Assembly: GCF_023715885.1 (NCBI RefSeq)
Contig: NZ_JAMBOY010000003.1
Span: 496,001-560,000, forward strand
DNA length: 64,000 nucleotides
Source of the DNA: Microbacterium hydrocarbonoxydans
GTDB lineage: Bacteria; Actinomycetota; Actinomycetes; Actinomycetales; Microbacteriaceae
Direction: 5' to 3'
Part shown: one piece after another, positions 17,794 through 24,960 of the stretch
Position numbering within the stretch: position 1 is the first letter of the stretch
How the letters are laid out: each line of letters opens with the position of its first letter
The notes under the pieces: generated by a model
Database searches by the model: none
What the model saw: the letters and a program-made list of their open reading frames with translations, nothing else
Told to the model about the DNA's origin: nothing
Made by a program: the position numbers and the translations under genes

Positions 17794-18735
17794 GTGCGTT
17801 CAGCGAAGTACTCCGGCCCCGGCGCGGCCGCCGACGTGATCTCGGTCGTCGAGGTCGACACCCCGAAGCCCGGCCCCGGCGAGGTCCTCGTCCAGGTGGG
17901 TGCCGCCGGGCTCAACCCCGTCGACGTGAAGATCCGGGCGGCGGCGCATGACTTCGGGGTCATCCGGTACTCAGACCTGCCCGGATGGGATGTGGCCGGC
18001 GTGATCGTCGAGGTCGGCTCCGATGTCACCGGCTGGACGCCCGGCGATCGCGTCTACGCGCTCGCCGCGTTCCCCGCCGCAGCTCATACGCTCGCCGAGT
18101 ACGCGATCGTCGCGGCCGCCGACCTCGCGCGCACCCCGTCGACGTGGTCGACGGCGCAGGCCGGTGCGGGCCCGCTCGCACTTCTCACCGCCTGGCAGGC
18201 GCTGGATGCCGCCGGCGTGCGCGAGCGGCAGCGCGTGCTCGTCCTGGGCGGCGCTGGCGGCGTCGGCCACCTCGCGATCCAGCTCGCCGTCGCGCGCGGC
18301 GCGGAGGTCGTCACGACGGGCAGCCCGGCGAAGCACGAGCTGCTGCGTGGGTGGGGAGCGACCGACGTGGTCGACTACCGCGACGAGGACGGGCTCGCCG
18401 CCATCGCTCCCGTCGACGCCGTGATCGTCACGGTGGACGACACGTTGCCCCCGCGCGGGGCGGTGAGGGCGGGTACGTCGGTCATCACGATCACCGGGTT
18501 CTCCGGCTCGCAGACCGCTCAGCTCACCGAGTGGGGAGCGGCTCCGGTCCAGCGCATCCTCGTGCACGCCGACGGCGCCGAGCTCGCCCAGATCACGAAG
18601 CTGGCCGAGGCCGGGCGGGTGGACGTGCACCTCGACTCGAGCTTCCCGCTCGACGACCTCGCTGCGGCGCAGGAGCGCGTGGAGACGGGGCGGTCCACCG
18701 GCAAGGTCGCCGTCATCGTCGATCCGACGATCTGA
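17794..18735 (+). CDS. NADP-dependent oxidoreductase, quinone oxidoreductase/zinc-less MDR family
   Basis: A 313-residue medium-chain dehydrogenase/reductase without the structural and catalytic zinc ligands. The GroES-like N-terminal half has PKPGPGEVLVQVGAAGLNPVD and GWDVAGVIVEVG. The Rossmann part has VLVLGGAGGVGHLAIQLA, a typical NADPH motif. Such enzymes reduce quinones or activated alkenals in the cytosol. The GTG start has GAAAGG upstream and gives the family beginning MRSAKYSGPG. It is divergent from the GlxA-like regulator and ends in a good terminator, so it is monocistronic. Confidence 0.88.
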   Translation: MRSAKYSGPGAAADVISVVEVDTPKPGPGEVLVQVGAAGLNPVDVKIRAAAHDFGVIRYSDLPGWDVAGVIVEVGSDVTGWTPGDRVYALAAFPAAAHTLAEYAIVAAADLARTPSTWSTAQAGAGPLALLTAWQALDAAGVRERQRVLVLGGAGGVGHLAIQLAVARGAEVVTTGSPAKHELLRGWGATDVVDYRDEDGLAAIAPVDAVIVTVDDTLPPRGAVRAGTSVITITGFSGSQTAQLTEWGAAPVQRILVHADGAELAQITKLAEAGRVDVHLDSSFPLDDLAAAQERVETGRSTGKVAVIVDPTI

Positions 18736-18742
18736 CGGAGAC

Positions 18743-18775
18743 GGTGCGGGCCGCGGCGGAGGCCCGGCCCGCACC
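18743..18775. terminator. Hairpin between convergent oxidoreductase and MarR genes
   Basis: A 10-bp stem (18743-18752 with 18766-18775) encloses 13 nt. It lies between the stops of two convergent genes and may act in both directions. Confidence 0.6.
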
Positions 18776-18783
18776 GGCGCTCG

Positions 18784-19278
18784 TCAGGCGTCGAAGCTCA
18801 AGCTCAGCTTGCGCAGCAGAGCTGCGAGCCGGTCGCGATCACCCCGCGAGAGGCCCTGCAGCAGGTCGGCCTCGACGTCGACGAGACGCGTGATAGCGGC
18901 ATCAACGCGGATGCGTCCGTCGTCGGTGAGCGTGACGAGCACGCTGCGCCCGTCGGCGGGATCGGCCTCGCGTCTCACGAAACGGCGTCCGACGAGCCGG
19001 TCGATGCGATTGGTCATGGTGCCGCTGGACACGAGCGTCTGCTGCAGCAGCTGCTTGGGGGAGAGCTGGAACGGCGACCCGGCCCGACGCAGCGCGGAGA
19101 GCACATCCCACTCCCACGGCTCGAGATCGCTGCGGCGGAACACGTCACGTCGAGCGCGGTCGAGCAGGCGCGTCAGTCGGTCGACGCGCGACAGGACCTC
19201 GAGCGGCGAGAAGTCGAGGTCGGGGCGCTGGGCGTTCCAGGCGCCGACGATGCGATCGACCTCATCCGCCTGGCTCAT
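18784..19278 (-). CDS. MarR-family transcriptional regulator
   Basis: A 164-residue winged-helix regulator. Visible features are the recognition segment LSPKQLLQQTLVSSGTMTNR (about residues 75-94), the wing RREADPADGRSVLVTLTDDG and a C-terminal dimerisation helix (RDRLAALLRKLSLSF). The start MSQADEV is chosen because GATAAT sits 6 nt upstream and any longer version would run backwards through the tRNA gene. It is convergent with the oxidoreductase. Target genes are not evident; regulators of this family usually sense phenolic or oxidative signals and often regulate themselves. Confidence 0.9.
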   Translation of the reverse strand: MSQADEVDRIVGAWNAQRPDLDFSPLEVLSRVDRLTRLLDRARRDVFRRSDLEPWEWDVLSALRRAGSPFQLSPKQLLQQTLVSSGTMTNRIDRLVGRRFVRREADPADGRSVLVTLTDDGRIRVDAAITRLVDVEADLLQGLSRGDRDRLAALLRKLSLSFDA

Positions 19279-19284
19279 CCGTCC

Positions 19285-19290
19285 ATTATC
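19285..19290 (-). promoter_or_regulatory. -10 hexamer GATAAT for the MarR gene
   Basis: GATAAT ends 6 nt before the ATG at 19278, with no Shine-Dalgarno. This predicts a leaderless mRNA. Confidence 0.45.
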
Positions 19291-19369
19291 GTCGGTGGGC
19301 GGACGCGTGCCGTCGAGACCCGGGTGGACGTGGCAGACTTGACGGGCGGCCGCCCCTGGGCGCCGCGGT

Positions 19370-19440
19370 CCGCCGTGGTGTAATGGCAGCACGACAGCCT
19401 TTGGAGCTGTGAGGTCTAGGTTCGAGTCCTGGCGGCGGAG
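19370..19440 (+). tRNA. tRNA-Gln (anticodon TTG)
   Basis: The acceptor stem TCCGCCG pairs with CGGCGGA. The anticodon arm ACAGC-CTTTGGA-GCTGT places TTG at positions 34-36, reading CAA glutamine codons. The T arm CTAGG-TTCGAGT-CCTGG contains the invariant TTCGA. The discriminator base is G and CCA is not encoded. glmU starts two bases after the tRNA end, so the two are probably transcribed together and separated by tRNA 3' processing. Confidence 0.95.
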
Positions 19441-19441
19441 C

Positions 19442-20869
19442 ATGACTGGGAACAATCTCGCCATCATCGTCCTCGCGGCAGGGCAGGGCACCCGCATGAA
19501 GTCGCGGCTGCCGAAGGTGCTCCATCCCATCGGCGGCCGACCGCTCGTCGGGCACGTTCTGACCACGGCCGCGCGTCTCGCCGCCGACCACGTCGAGGTC
19601 GTCGTGCGGCACGAGCGCGATCAGGTGGTCGCGGCGCTGCGCGAGGACTACCCGCATGCGGTGTTCGTCGATCAGGACGACGTGCCGGGCACCGGACGCG
19701 CGGTCCAGGTCGCGATCGATGCGATCCCCGATTTCGACGGCGACGTGCTCGTCCTCTCGGGCGACTGCCCGCTGGCCGACGTCGACACGCTCAGCGCATT
19801 CCTCGCCGAGCACCGGGATGCCGAGGCGGCCGCCACCCTGATGACGGCGGTCGTCGACGACCCGACCGGATACGGCCGCGTGATCCGTGACGCCGACGGA
19901 GGCGTCGACCGCATCGTGGAGCAGAAGGACGCGACCGCTGACGAGGCGTCGGTGCGCGAGATCAACGCAGGCATGTACGTCTTCCGCGCCGAGGTGCTGC
20001 GGCGCTACCTGCCTCAGGTCGGCGTCGACAACGCGCAGGGCGAGATGTACCTGACCGACGTCCCCGGACTGCTGCGAGCCGCGGGCGACCGTGTGGCGGC
20101 ATCCGTCGTCTCCGACGTGTCGGTGACCTTCGGGGTCAACGACCGCGCCCAGCTCGCTCTCGTGGGCCGCCTGCTCAACGAGCGCATCGTGCGCCGCTGG
20201 CAGCTCGAGGGCGTCACCGTGATCGATCCGGCTACCACCTGGATCGACGACGACGCGACGCTCGCACCCGACGTCACGATCCTCCCGAACACCCAGATCC
20301 TGCGCGCCACGAAGATCGGCGAGGGAGCCACGATCGGACCGGACACCACCTTGGTCGACTGCGAGGTCGGGGAGGGGGCCACGGTCCGCCGCACCGACGC
20401 GACCCTCGCCGTGATCGGCGCCGAGGCGACGGTCGGTCCCTTCTCGTACCTGCGCCCCAACACCGTTCTCGGAGCCGGGGGCAAGATCGGCGCCTATGTC
20501 GAGACGAAGAACGCCGAGATCGGCGAGGGCAGCAAGGTCCCGCACCTGTCGTACGTCGGCGACGCCACGATCGGCCGGGGCGTGAACCTCGGCGCGAGCA
20601 CCATCACGGCCAACTACGACGACGTGAACAAGCACCGCACGGTGGTCGAGGACGAGGTGCACACCGGCTCGCACACGACGCTCGTCGCGCCCGTTAGGCT
20701 GGGTGCTGGCGCCAAGACAGGTGCCGGTGCCGTCGTCCGCAAGGACGTCCCGGCCGGTGCCCTTGCCATGAGCGTCGCCCCCCAGCGCAACATCGAGGGC
20801 TGGGTCGAGAACAACAGGGCAGGCACGGGCGCGGCGGATGCCGCAGCTCGGGCCCGAGCGGCGGAGTAG
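19442..20869 (+). CDS. glmU: Bifunctional UDP-N-acetylglucosamine pyrophosphorylase / glucosamine-1-phosphate N-acetyltransferase
   Basis: A 475-residue cytosolic enzyme making UDP-GlcNAc for peptidoglycan. The N-terminal uridyltransferase begins IIVLAAGQGTRMKSRLPKVLH, the nucleotide-binding loop. From about residue 245 the left-handed beta-helix acetyltransferase repeats follow (IGPDTTLVDCEVGEG, VGPFSYLRPN, GEGSKVPHLSYVGDATIG, ASTITANYDDVNKHRT). The C-terminal tail is Ala-rich. The ATG lies one base after the tRNA discriminator base, so the only possible ribosome site is the purine-rich 3' end of the tRNA (GGCGGCGGAG); translation may instead be leaderless after processing. prs follows after 8 nt, an arrangement also found in mycobacteria. 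Confidence 0.96.
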   Translation: MTGNNLAIIVLAAGQGTRMKSRLPKVLHPIGGRPLVGHVLTTAARLAADHVEVVVRHERDQVVAALREDYPHAVFVDQDDVPGTGRAVQVAIDAIPDFDGDVLVLSGDCPLADVDTLSAFLAEHRDAEAAATLMTAVVDDPTGYGRVIRDADGGVDRIVEQKDATADEASVREINAGMYVFRAEVLRRYLPQVGVDNAQGEMYLTDVPGLLRAAGDRVAASVVSDVSVTFGVNDRAQLALVGRLLNERIVRRWQLEGVTVIDPATTWIDDDATLAPDVTILPNTQILRATKIGEGATIGPDTTLVDCEVGEGATVRRTDATLAVIGAEATVGPFSYLRPNTVLGAGGKIGAYVETKNAEIGEGSKVPHLSYVGDATIGRGVNLGASTITANYDDVNKHRTVVEDEVHTGSHTTLVAPVRLGAGAKTGAGAVVRKDVPAGALAMSVAPQRNIEGWVENNRAGTGAADAAARARAAE

Positions 20870-20877
20870 GCGGACTG

Positions 20878-21912
20878 ATGGCGCGCAAGAACAAGACGGT
20901 CGTTCTGGATCGAGACAACGGCATCGCTCCGGGTCTCGTCGCCAAGACGAAGAAGCGACTGGTCGTCGCGGGTGGCCGCTCGCACCCCGAGCTGACGGCC
21001 GCCGTCGCGTCGGCTCTCGGCACCGAGGTGGTTCCCACCGAGCACCGCACGTTCGCCTCCGGTGAGATCTACGCCCGCTTCGAGGTGTCGATCCGCGGGT
21101 GCGACCTGTTCCTCATCCAGACGTTCGGCGAACCGGTCAACGAGTGGCTCATGGAGACGCTCATCATGATCGACGCGGCCAAGCGCGCATCCGCCAAGCG
21201 CATCACCGTGGTCGCGCCCTACTATCCGTATTCGCGTCAGGACAAGAAGGGCCGCGGGCGCGAGCCGATCAGCGCCCGCCTCGTCGCCGACCTGCTGAAG
21301 ACGGCCGGCGCCGACCGCGTCATGAGCGTCGACCTCCACGCCGCACAGATCCAGGGCTTCTTCGACGGCCCAGTCGACCACCTGTTCGCCAAGCCCGTGC
21401 TGCTCGAGCACTTCGAGCGCACGCTGAGCGCGGCCGATCGCGAGATCCTCACCGTCGTCTCGCCCGACATGGGTCGGGTGCGAGTTGCCGACACCTGGTC
21501 CGACAGCCTCGGCGCCCCGCTCGCGATCATCCACAAGCGTCGTGACCCGAAGGTCGCCAACCAGGTCTCGGTGCACGAGATCGTCGGCACCGTCGAGGGC
21601 CGCACGTGTCTGCTCGTCGACGACATGATCGACACCGGTGGAACGATCGTGAAGGCCGCGCAGGCGCTCAAGGCCAACGGCGCGCACCGGGTGATCGTCG
21701 CCGCCACGCACGCGATCTTCAGCGACCCGGCGTCGGAGCGGCTGCAGGATGCCGCGATCGACGAGGTCGTCATCACCGACACGATTCCGCTCACCGAATC
21801 CCGTCGCTGGGACAAGCTCACGATCCTGCCGATCGCCCCGCTGCTGGCTCGCGCGATCCACGAGGTCTTCGAGGACGGCTCGGTCACGAGCATGTTCGGC
21901 GGCGACGCGTAG
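20878..21912 (+). CDS. prs: Ribose-phosphate pyrophosphokinase (PRPP synthetase)
   Basis: A 344-residue class I PRPP synthetase converting ribose 5-phosphate and ATP to PRPP for purine, pyrimidine, His and Trp synthesis. Motifs include FASGEIYARFEVSIRGCD, PYYPYSRQDKKGRGREPISA (ATP loop), VDLHAAQIQGFFDGPVDHL and the PRPP-binding loop LLVDDMIDTGGTI. It is about 20 residues longer at the N terminus than typical enzymes (MARKNKTVVLDRDNGIAPG), as in other actinobacteria. It lies 8 nt after glmU, so the pair is probably one operon. No clear terminator follows. Confidence 0.96.
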   Translation: MARKNKTVVLDRDNGIAPGLVAKTKKRLVVAGGRSHPELTAAVASALGTEVVPTEHRTFASGEIYARFEVSIRGCDLFLIQTFGEPVNEWLMETLIMIDAAKRASAKRITVVAPYYPYSRQDKKGRGREPISARLVADLLKTAGADRVMSVDLHAAQIQGFFDGPVDHLFAKPVLLEHFERTLSAADREILTVVSPDMGRVRVADTWSDSLGAPLAIIHKRRDPKVANQVSVHEIVGTVEGRTCLLVDDMIDTGGTIVKAAQALKANGAHRVIVAATHAIFSDPASERLQDAAIDEVVITDTIPLTESRRWDKLTILPIAPLLARAIHEVFEDGSVTSMFGGDA

Positions 21913-22007
21913 GACACACGGCGTCACGGCACAGCCGGTCCATAGGACGCATCTCTACGGTCGATTCAACGACATGCAGTTGTCTCGAACAGAGCCGGAG
22001 GACCATC

Positions 22008-22463
22008 ATGATCCGCACGACCGTACCGACCACTGTCCGCAAGGGTTCCGCGCTGCTCGGCGTCGCCGGACTCCTCGTCCTCGCCGGGTGCTCCGGAACC
22101 GGCGACGCGCAGACGCCCTCCACCGGAGACGACGGCACCGCGTCGGACTCGACCGCTGCGAGCGGCGAGTACAAGGACGGCACCTACGAGGCCGAGGGGT
22201 CGTACCAGACCCCCGAGACCGTCGAGACGATCTCGGTGTCGCTGACGATCGCGGACGGCGTCGTCGAATCCGTCGAGGTGACGGGCGACCCTCAGGCTCG
22301 CGAGAGCGAGCAGTACCAGGGCCAGTTCATCGACGGAATCTCCGACGAGGTCGTGGGCAAGTCCCTCGACGAGATCGAGGTCAGCCGTGTCGCCGGATCC
22401 TCCCTCACGAGCGGCGGTTTCAACGAGGCCGTGGCGTCGATCAAGGAGCAGGCCGCCGCCTGA
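22008..22463 (+). CDS. FMN-binding-domain lipoprotein
   Basis: A 151-residue extracytosolic lipoprotein. The signal peptide ends in LAGC (Cys28), a Ser/Thr/Gly/Asp linker covers about residues 29-55, and a minimal FMN_bind (PF04205-like) domain follows (YKDGTYEAEGSY, VSLTIADGVVESVEVTGDP). Its C-terminal AGSSLTSGGFNEAVASI aligns with the flavinylation motif SGAT-x-TS, with Ser132 where the FMN-accepting Thr usually stands. The ApbE flavin transferase starts 15 nt downstream and would attach FMN covalently. I infer that it carries electrons outside the membrane from the downstream RnfD-FNR fusion. Confidence 0.85.
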   Translation: MIRTTVPTTVRKGSALLGVAGLLVLAGCSGTGDAQTPSTGDDGTASDSTAASGEYKDGTYEAEGSYQTPETVETISVSLTIADGVVESVEVTGDPQARESEQYQGQFIDGISDEVVGKSLDEIEVSRVAGSSLTSGGFNEAVASIKEQAAA

Positions 22464-22478
22464 GGCGCCTGTTTCGCC

Positions 22479-23336
22479 ATGGCGACCTGGCGCTTCGAGG
22501 CGATCGGCACCCACTGGGAGATCGAGAGCGACGAGGAACTCGGCGAGTCGACTCGGATGACCGTGACCGCGGAGATCGAGCGCTTCGACCGGGAGTGGTC
22601 GAGGTTCCGCTCGGACTCGGCGGTGACACGCGTCGCCCGTGAGGGAGGAAGCATCGCGTCAGCTGACGCGGCTCCCATGCTCGACGCCTATCGAGACGCG
22701 TCCGCGGCTACCGGCGGCGGCGTGAACCCTCTCGTCGGCGACAGCCTCTCCGCGCTCGGTTACGACGCCTCGTACTCGCTCGCGGCCGGCTCGCCGGTCT
22801 CGGCGCCCTCGGACTGGCAGCGTCTCGTGCGATGGACCGAGGATGGGGCCACGGCATCCGCTCCCGTTCTGCTCGACGTCGGCGCTCTCGGAAAGGGCAG
22901 ACTCGTCGACCTGGTGACCGACGTGCTCTCCGGCGTGGGCGGCGATCTCGTCGTCGATGCCGGCGGCGACATCCGGGTGCGCGGACGGGCGGTGCGCATC
23001 GGTCTCGAGCATCCGTACGATGCGACCAAGGCCATCGGCGTCATCGCGCTGCAGGATGCCGCGCTCTGCGCGTCGGCAGTCAACCGCCGTGCCTGGGGCG
23101 ACGGCCTGCATCACGTCCTCGACGCGCGCACGGGCATTCCCGTGCGCACTTGGGCGGCGACGTGGGCGATCGCACCGGATGCGATGCGAGCGGATGCCGT
23201 CGCCACGGCGCTCTTCTTCGACGGCGGCCCCGAACTCGCCGCCGAGTGGGGAGTGGAATGGGTGCGTATGTCGACCGACGGTCGCGCCGAGCGCTCCGCC
23301 GAGTGTCCGGCCGAGCTGTTCACCGTCAGGGCGTAG
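22479..23336 (+). CDS. apbE: FAD:protein FMN transferase ApbE
   Basis: A 285-residue ApbE-family enzyme that transfers FMN from FAD to Ser/Thr of target proteins. Characteristic segments are LLDVGALGKGRLVDLV, VVDAGGDIRVRG and LHHVLDARTGIPVRTW. It is slightly short for the family and has no recognisable signal peptide or lipobox, so it may work in the cytosol or at the membrane by an unclear route. It lies between a candidate substrate lipoprotein (15-nt gap) and the membrane reductase (44-nt gap), which strongly suggests a single redox operon. Confidence 0.92.
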   Translation: MATWRFEAIGTHWEIESDEELGESTRMTVTAEIERFDREWSRFRSDSAVTRVAREGGSIASADAAPMLDAYRDASAATGGGVNPLVGDSLSALGYDASYSLAAGSPVSAPSDWQRLVRWTEDGATASAPVLLDVGALGKGRLVDLVTDVLSGVGGDLVVDAGGDIRVRGRAVRIGLEHPYDATKAIGVIALQDAALCASAVNRRAWGDGLHHVLDARTGIPVRTWAATWAIAPDAMRADAVATALFFDGGPELAAEWGVEWVRMSTDGRAERSAECPAELFTVRA

Positions 23337-23379
23337 GGCTTGCGCTCTGCGCCGTCATCGATCAGGGAAGAGGAGAACC

Positions 23380-24954
23380 GTGATCACCTCCCTCACCGCG
23401 CTGCGGCAACGCGTGCTGGCCTTCCTCGGCGGCATCTCGATGTACCGCCTCGTGCTGTTCGCCCTCTTCGCGCTCGCGGTGATCGCGGTCGCGCTGTCGG
23501 CGCTCGGCGTGATCGTGTCGCCGACGCCTCTCGAGATCGTCGCGTCGTTCGCGGTGCTCGCCGTCGCGATCTCGGTCGTCGACGCCGCCACGCAGCGGGT
23601 CCTCCGGCTGCCCTGGCGTATCGAGTCCTCGCTCGTGACCGCGCTCATCCTGCTGTTCGTGCTGCGTCCCGGCGTCGAGGGCGCCGCGCTGCTGGGGCTC
23701 GCGATCGCCGGGGCACTCGCGAGCCTGTCGAAGTACCTGATCGCGTGGCGCGGAAGGCACATCCTCAACCCGGCCGCGTTCGGCGCCGCCGTCGTCTCGA
23801 TCCTCGGGTCATTCGGCGCGTTCGAGTGGCTGGGCACCTCATCGTCGTGGTGGGTCGGCACGCCATCGTTGTTCCTTCCCGTCGCGATCCTCGGGCTCGC
23901 GGTGCTGTGGCGCACCGAGAAGGTGCGCATCGTGCTGACCTTCCTCGTCATCGCGATCGCCGTCTCCGTCGTGCGGCAGGCGGTGCAGGCGCAGGAGTTC
24001 TCCATCGCGTTCGACATCGGAGCCGCGCTCTCGTTCGCCGTGCTGCAGTCGCCGTTCCTCTTCCTCGGCGCGTTCATGCTGTCGGAGCCCCTGACGATGC
24101 CGCCCCGGCGCTGGCAGCAGTTCTCGGTGGCGGCGCTCGTGGGCGTGCTGGCAGGTTGGCCCATCGCCATCGGGTCGCTGTTCACCCTGGGTCAGGAGCG
24201 GGCGCTGCTCATCGGCAACCTCCTGGCGTTCGCCTTCGCGCTTCGGGGGTCGGTGCGTCTGGTGCTCGAAGAGCGGCGATCTCTCACACCCACAGCGCAG
24301 GAGCTCACCTTCCGGGCCAGGGGCACGGTGCGCTTCCTGCCCGGCCAGTATCTCGAGCTCGACGTGCCGCACCGCAGGCCCGACGCGCGCGGCACTCGGA
24401 GGGAGTTCAGCATCGTCTCGGCCCCCGCCGACCTCCCCATGCTGCGCATCGCCTATAAGAACGGCGATCAGGAGCATCCGTCGAGCTACAAGCGCGCGCT
24501 CGCGGCGGCGGAACCCGGTGCGACCCTCGCCGTCACAGGGACGTGGGGTGACTTCCTGCTGCCGCGCTCCGGCACCCCCGTGCTGATGGTCGCAGCGGGG
24601 ATCGGCGTCACGCCGTTCGTGTCACAGCTCCGCCAGCTGCAGCAGACCGGCCAGCAGCGCGACGTCGTGCTGGTGTACGTCGCCGCCGACAGCACCGAGC
24701 TCGCCTTCCGCGACGAGCTCGCCGCGACCGGCGCGCGCGTCGTCGTGTTCACTCGTGACGAGCTCGCCGACCTGCCCGCGCACTGGAGCTGGGCAGGAGG
24801 TGCGCGCCTCAGCGGTGCGAGCCTCGAGCAATGGGTACCGGACCTCGACTCCCGTCACGCGTACATCTCGGGCCCGCCGCGGCTCATCGCCGATCTCGCC
24901 CCGGCACTGCAGAAGGCCAGGTCGCTCACGACCGACGCGTTCGCCGGGTATTGA
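23380..24954 (+). CDS. RnfD/NqrB-like membrane protein fused to an FNR-type flavin reductase
   Basis: A 524-residue two-part protein. Residues about 20-290 contain roughly ten hydrophobic segments with an RnfD/NqrB-like HILNPAAFGAAVVS motif and FMLSEPLTMPP. Residues about 300-524 are a ferredoxin-NADP reductase module: FAD-binding RREFSIVSAP, GTWGDFLLP and nucleotide-binding MVAAGIGVTPFVSQLR. It should take electrons from NAD(P)H on the cytosolic side and pass them across the membrane to flavinylated carriers. The GTG has a strong GAAGAGGAG site and lies 43 nt after apbE; upstream in-frame sequence only shadows apbE. Its 3' end nearly meets the convergent kinase gene. Confidence 0.85.
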   Translation: MITSLTALRQRVLAFLGGISMYRLVLFALFALAVIAVALSALGVIVSPTPLEIVASFAVLAVAISVVDAATQRVLRLPWRIESSLVTALILLFVLRPGVEGAALLGLAIAGALASLSKYLIAWRGRHILNPAAFGAAVVSILGSFGAFEWLGTSSSWWVGTPSLFLPVAILGLAVLWRTEKVRIVLTFLVIAIAVSVVRQAVQAQEFSIAFDIGAALSFAVLQSPFLFLGAFMLSEPLTMPPRRWQQFSVAALVGVLAGWPIAIGSLFTLGQERALLIGNLLAFAFALRGSVRLVLEERRSLTPTAQELTFRARGTVRFLPGQYLELDVPHRRPDARGTRREFSIVSAPADLPMLRIAYKNGDQEHPSSYKRALAAAEPGATLAVTGTWGDFLLPRSGTPVLMVAAGIGVTPFVSQLRQLQQTGQQRDVVLVYVAADSTELAFRDELAATGARVVVFTRDELADLPAHWSWAGGARLSGASLEQWVPDLDSRHAYISGPPRLIADLAPALQKARSLTTDAFAGY

Positions 24955-24960
24955 TCCCGG

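Noticed and set aside
19279..19566. Longer MarR gene starting upstream of 19278
   Set aside because: The extension reads backwards through tRNA-Gln (RRQDSNLDLT is a known tRNA artefact peptide), and a promoter hexamer stands just before 19278.
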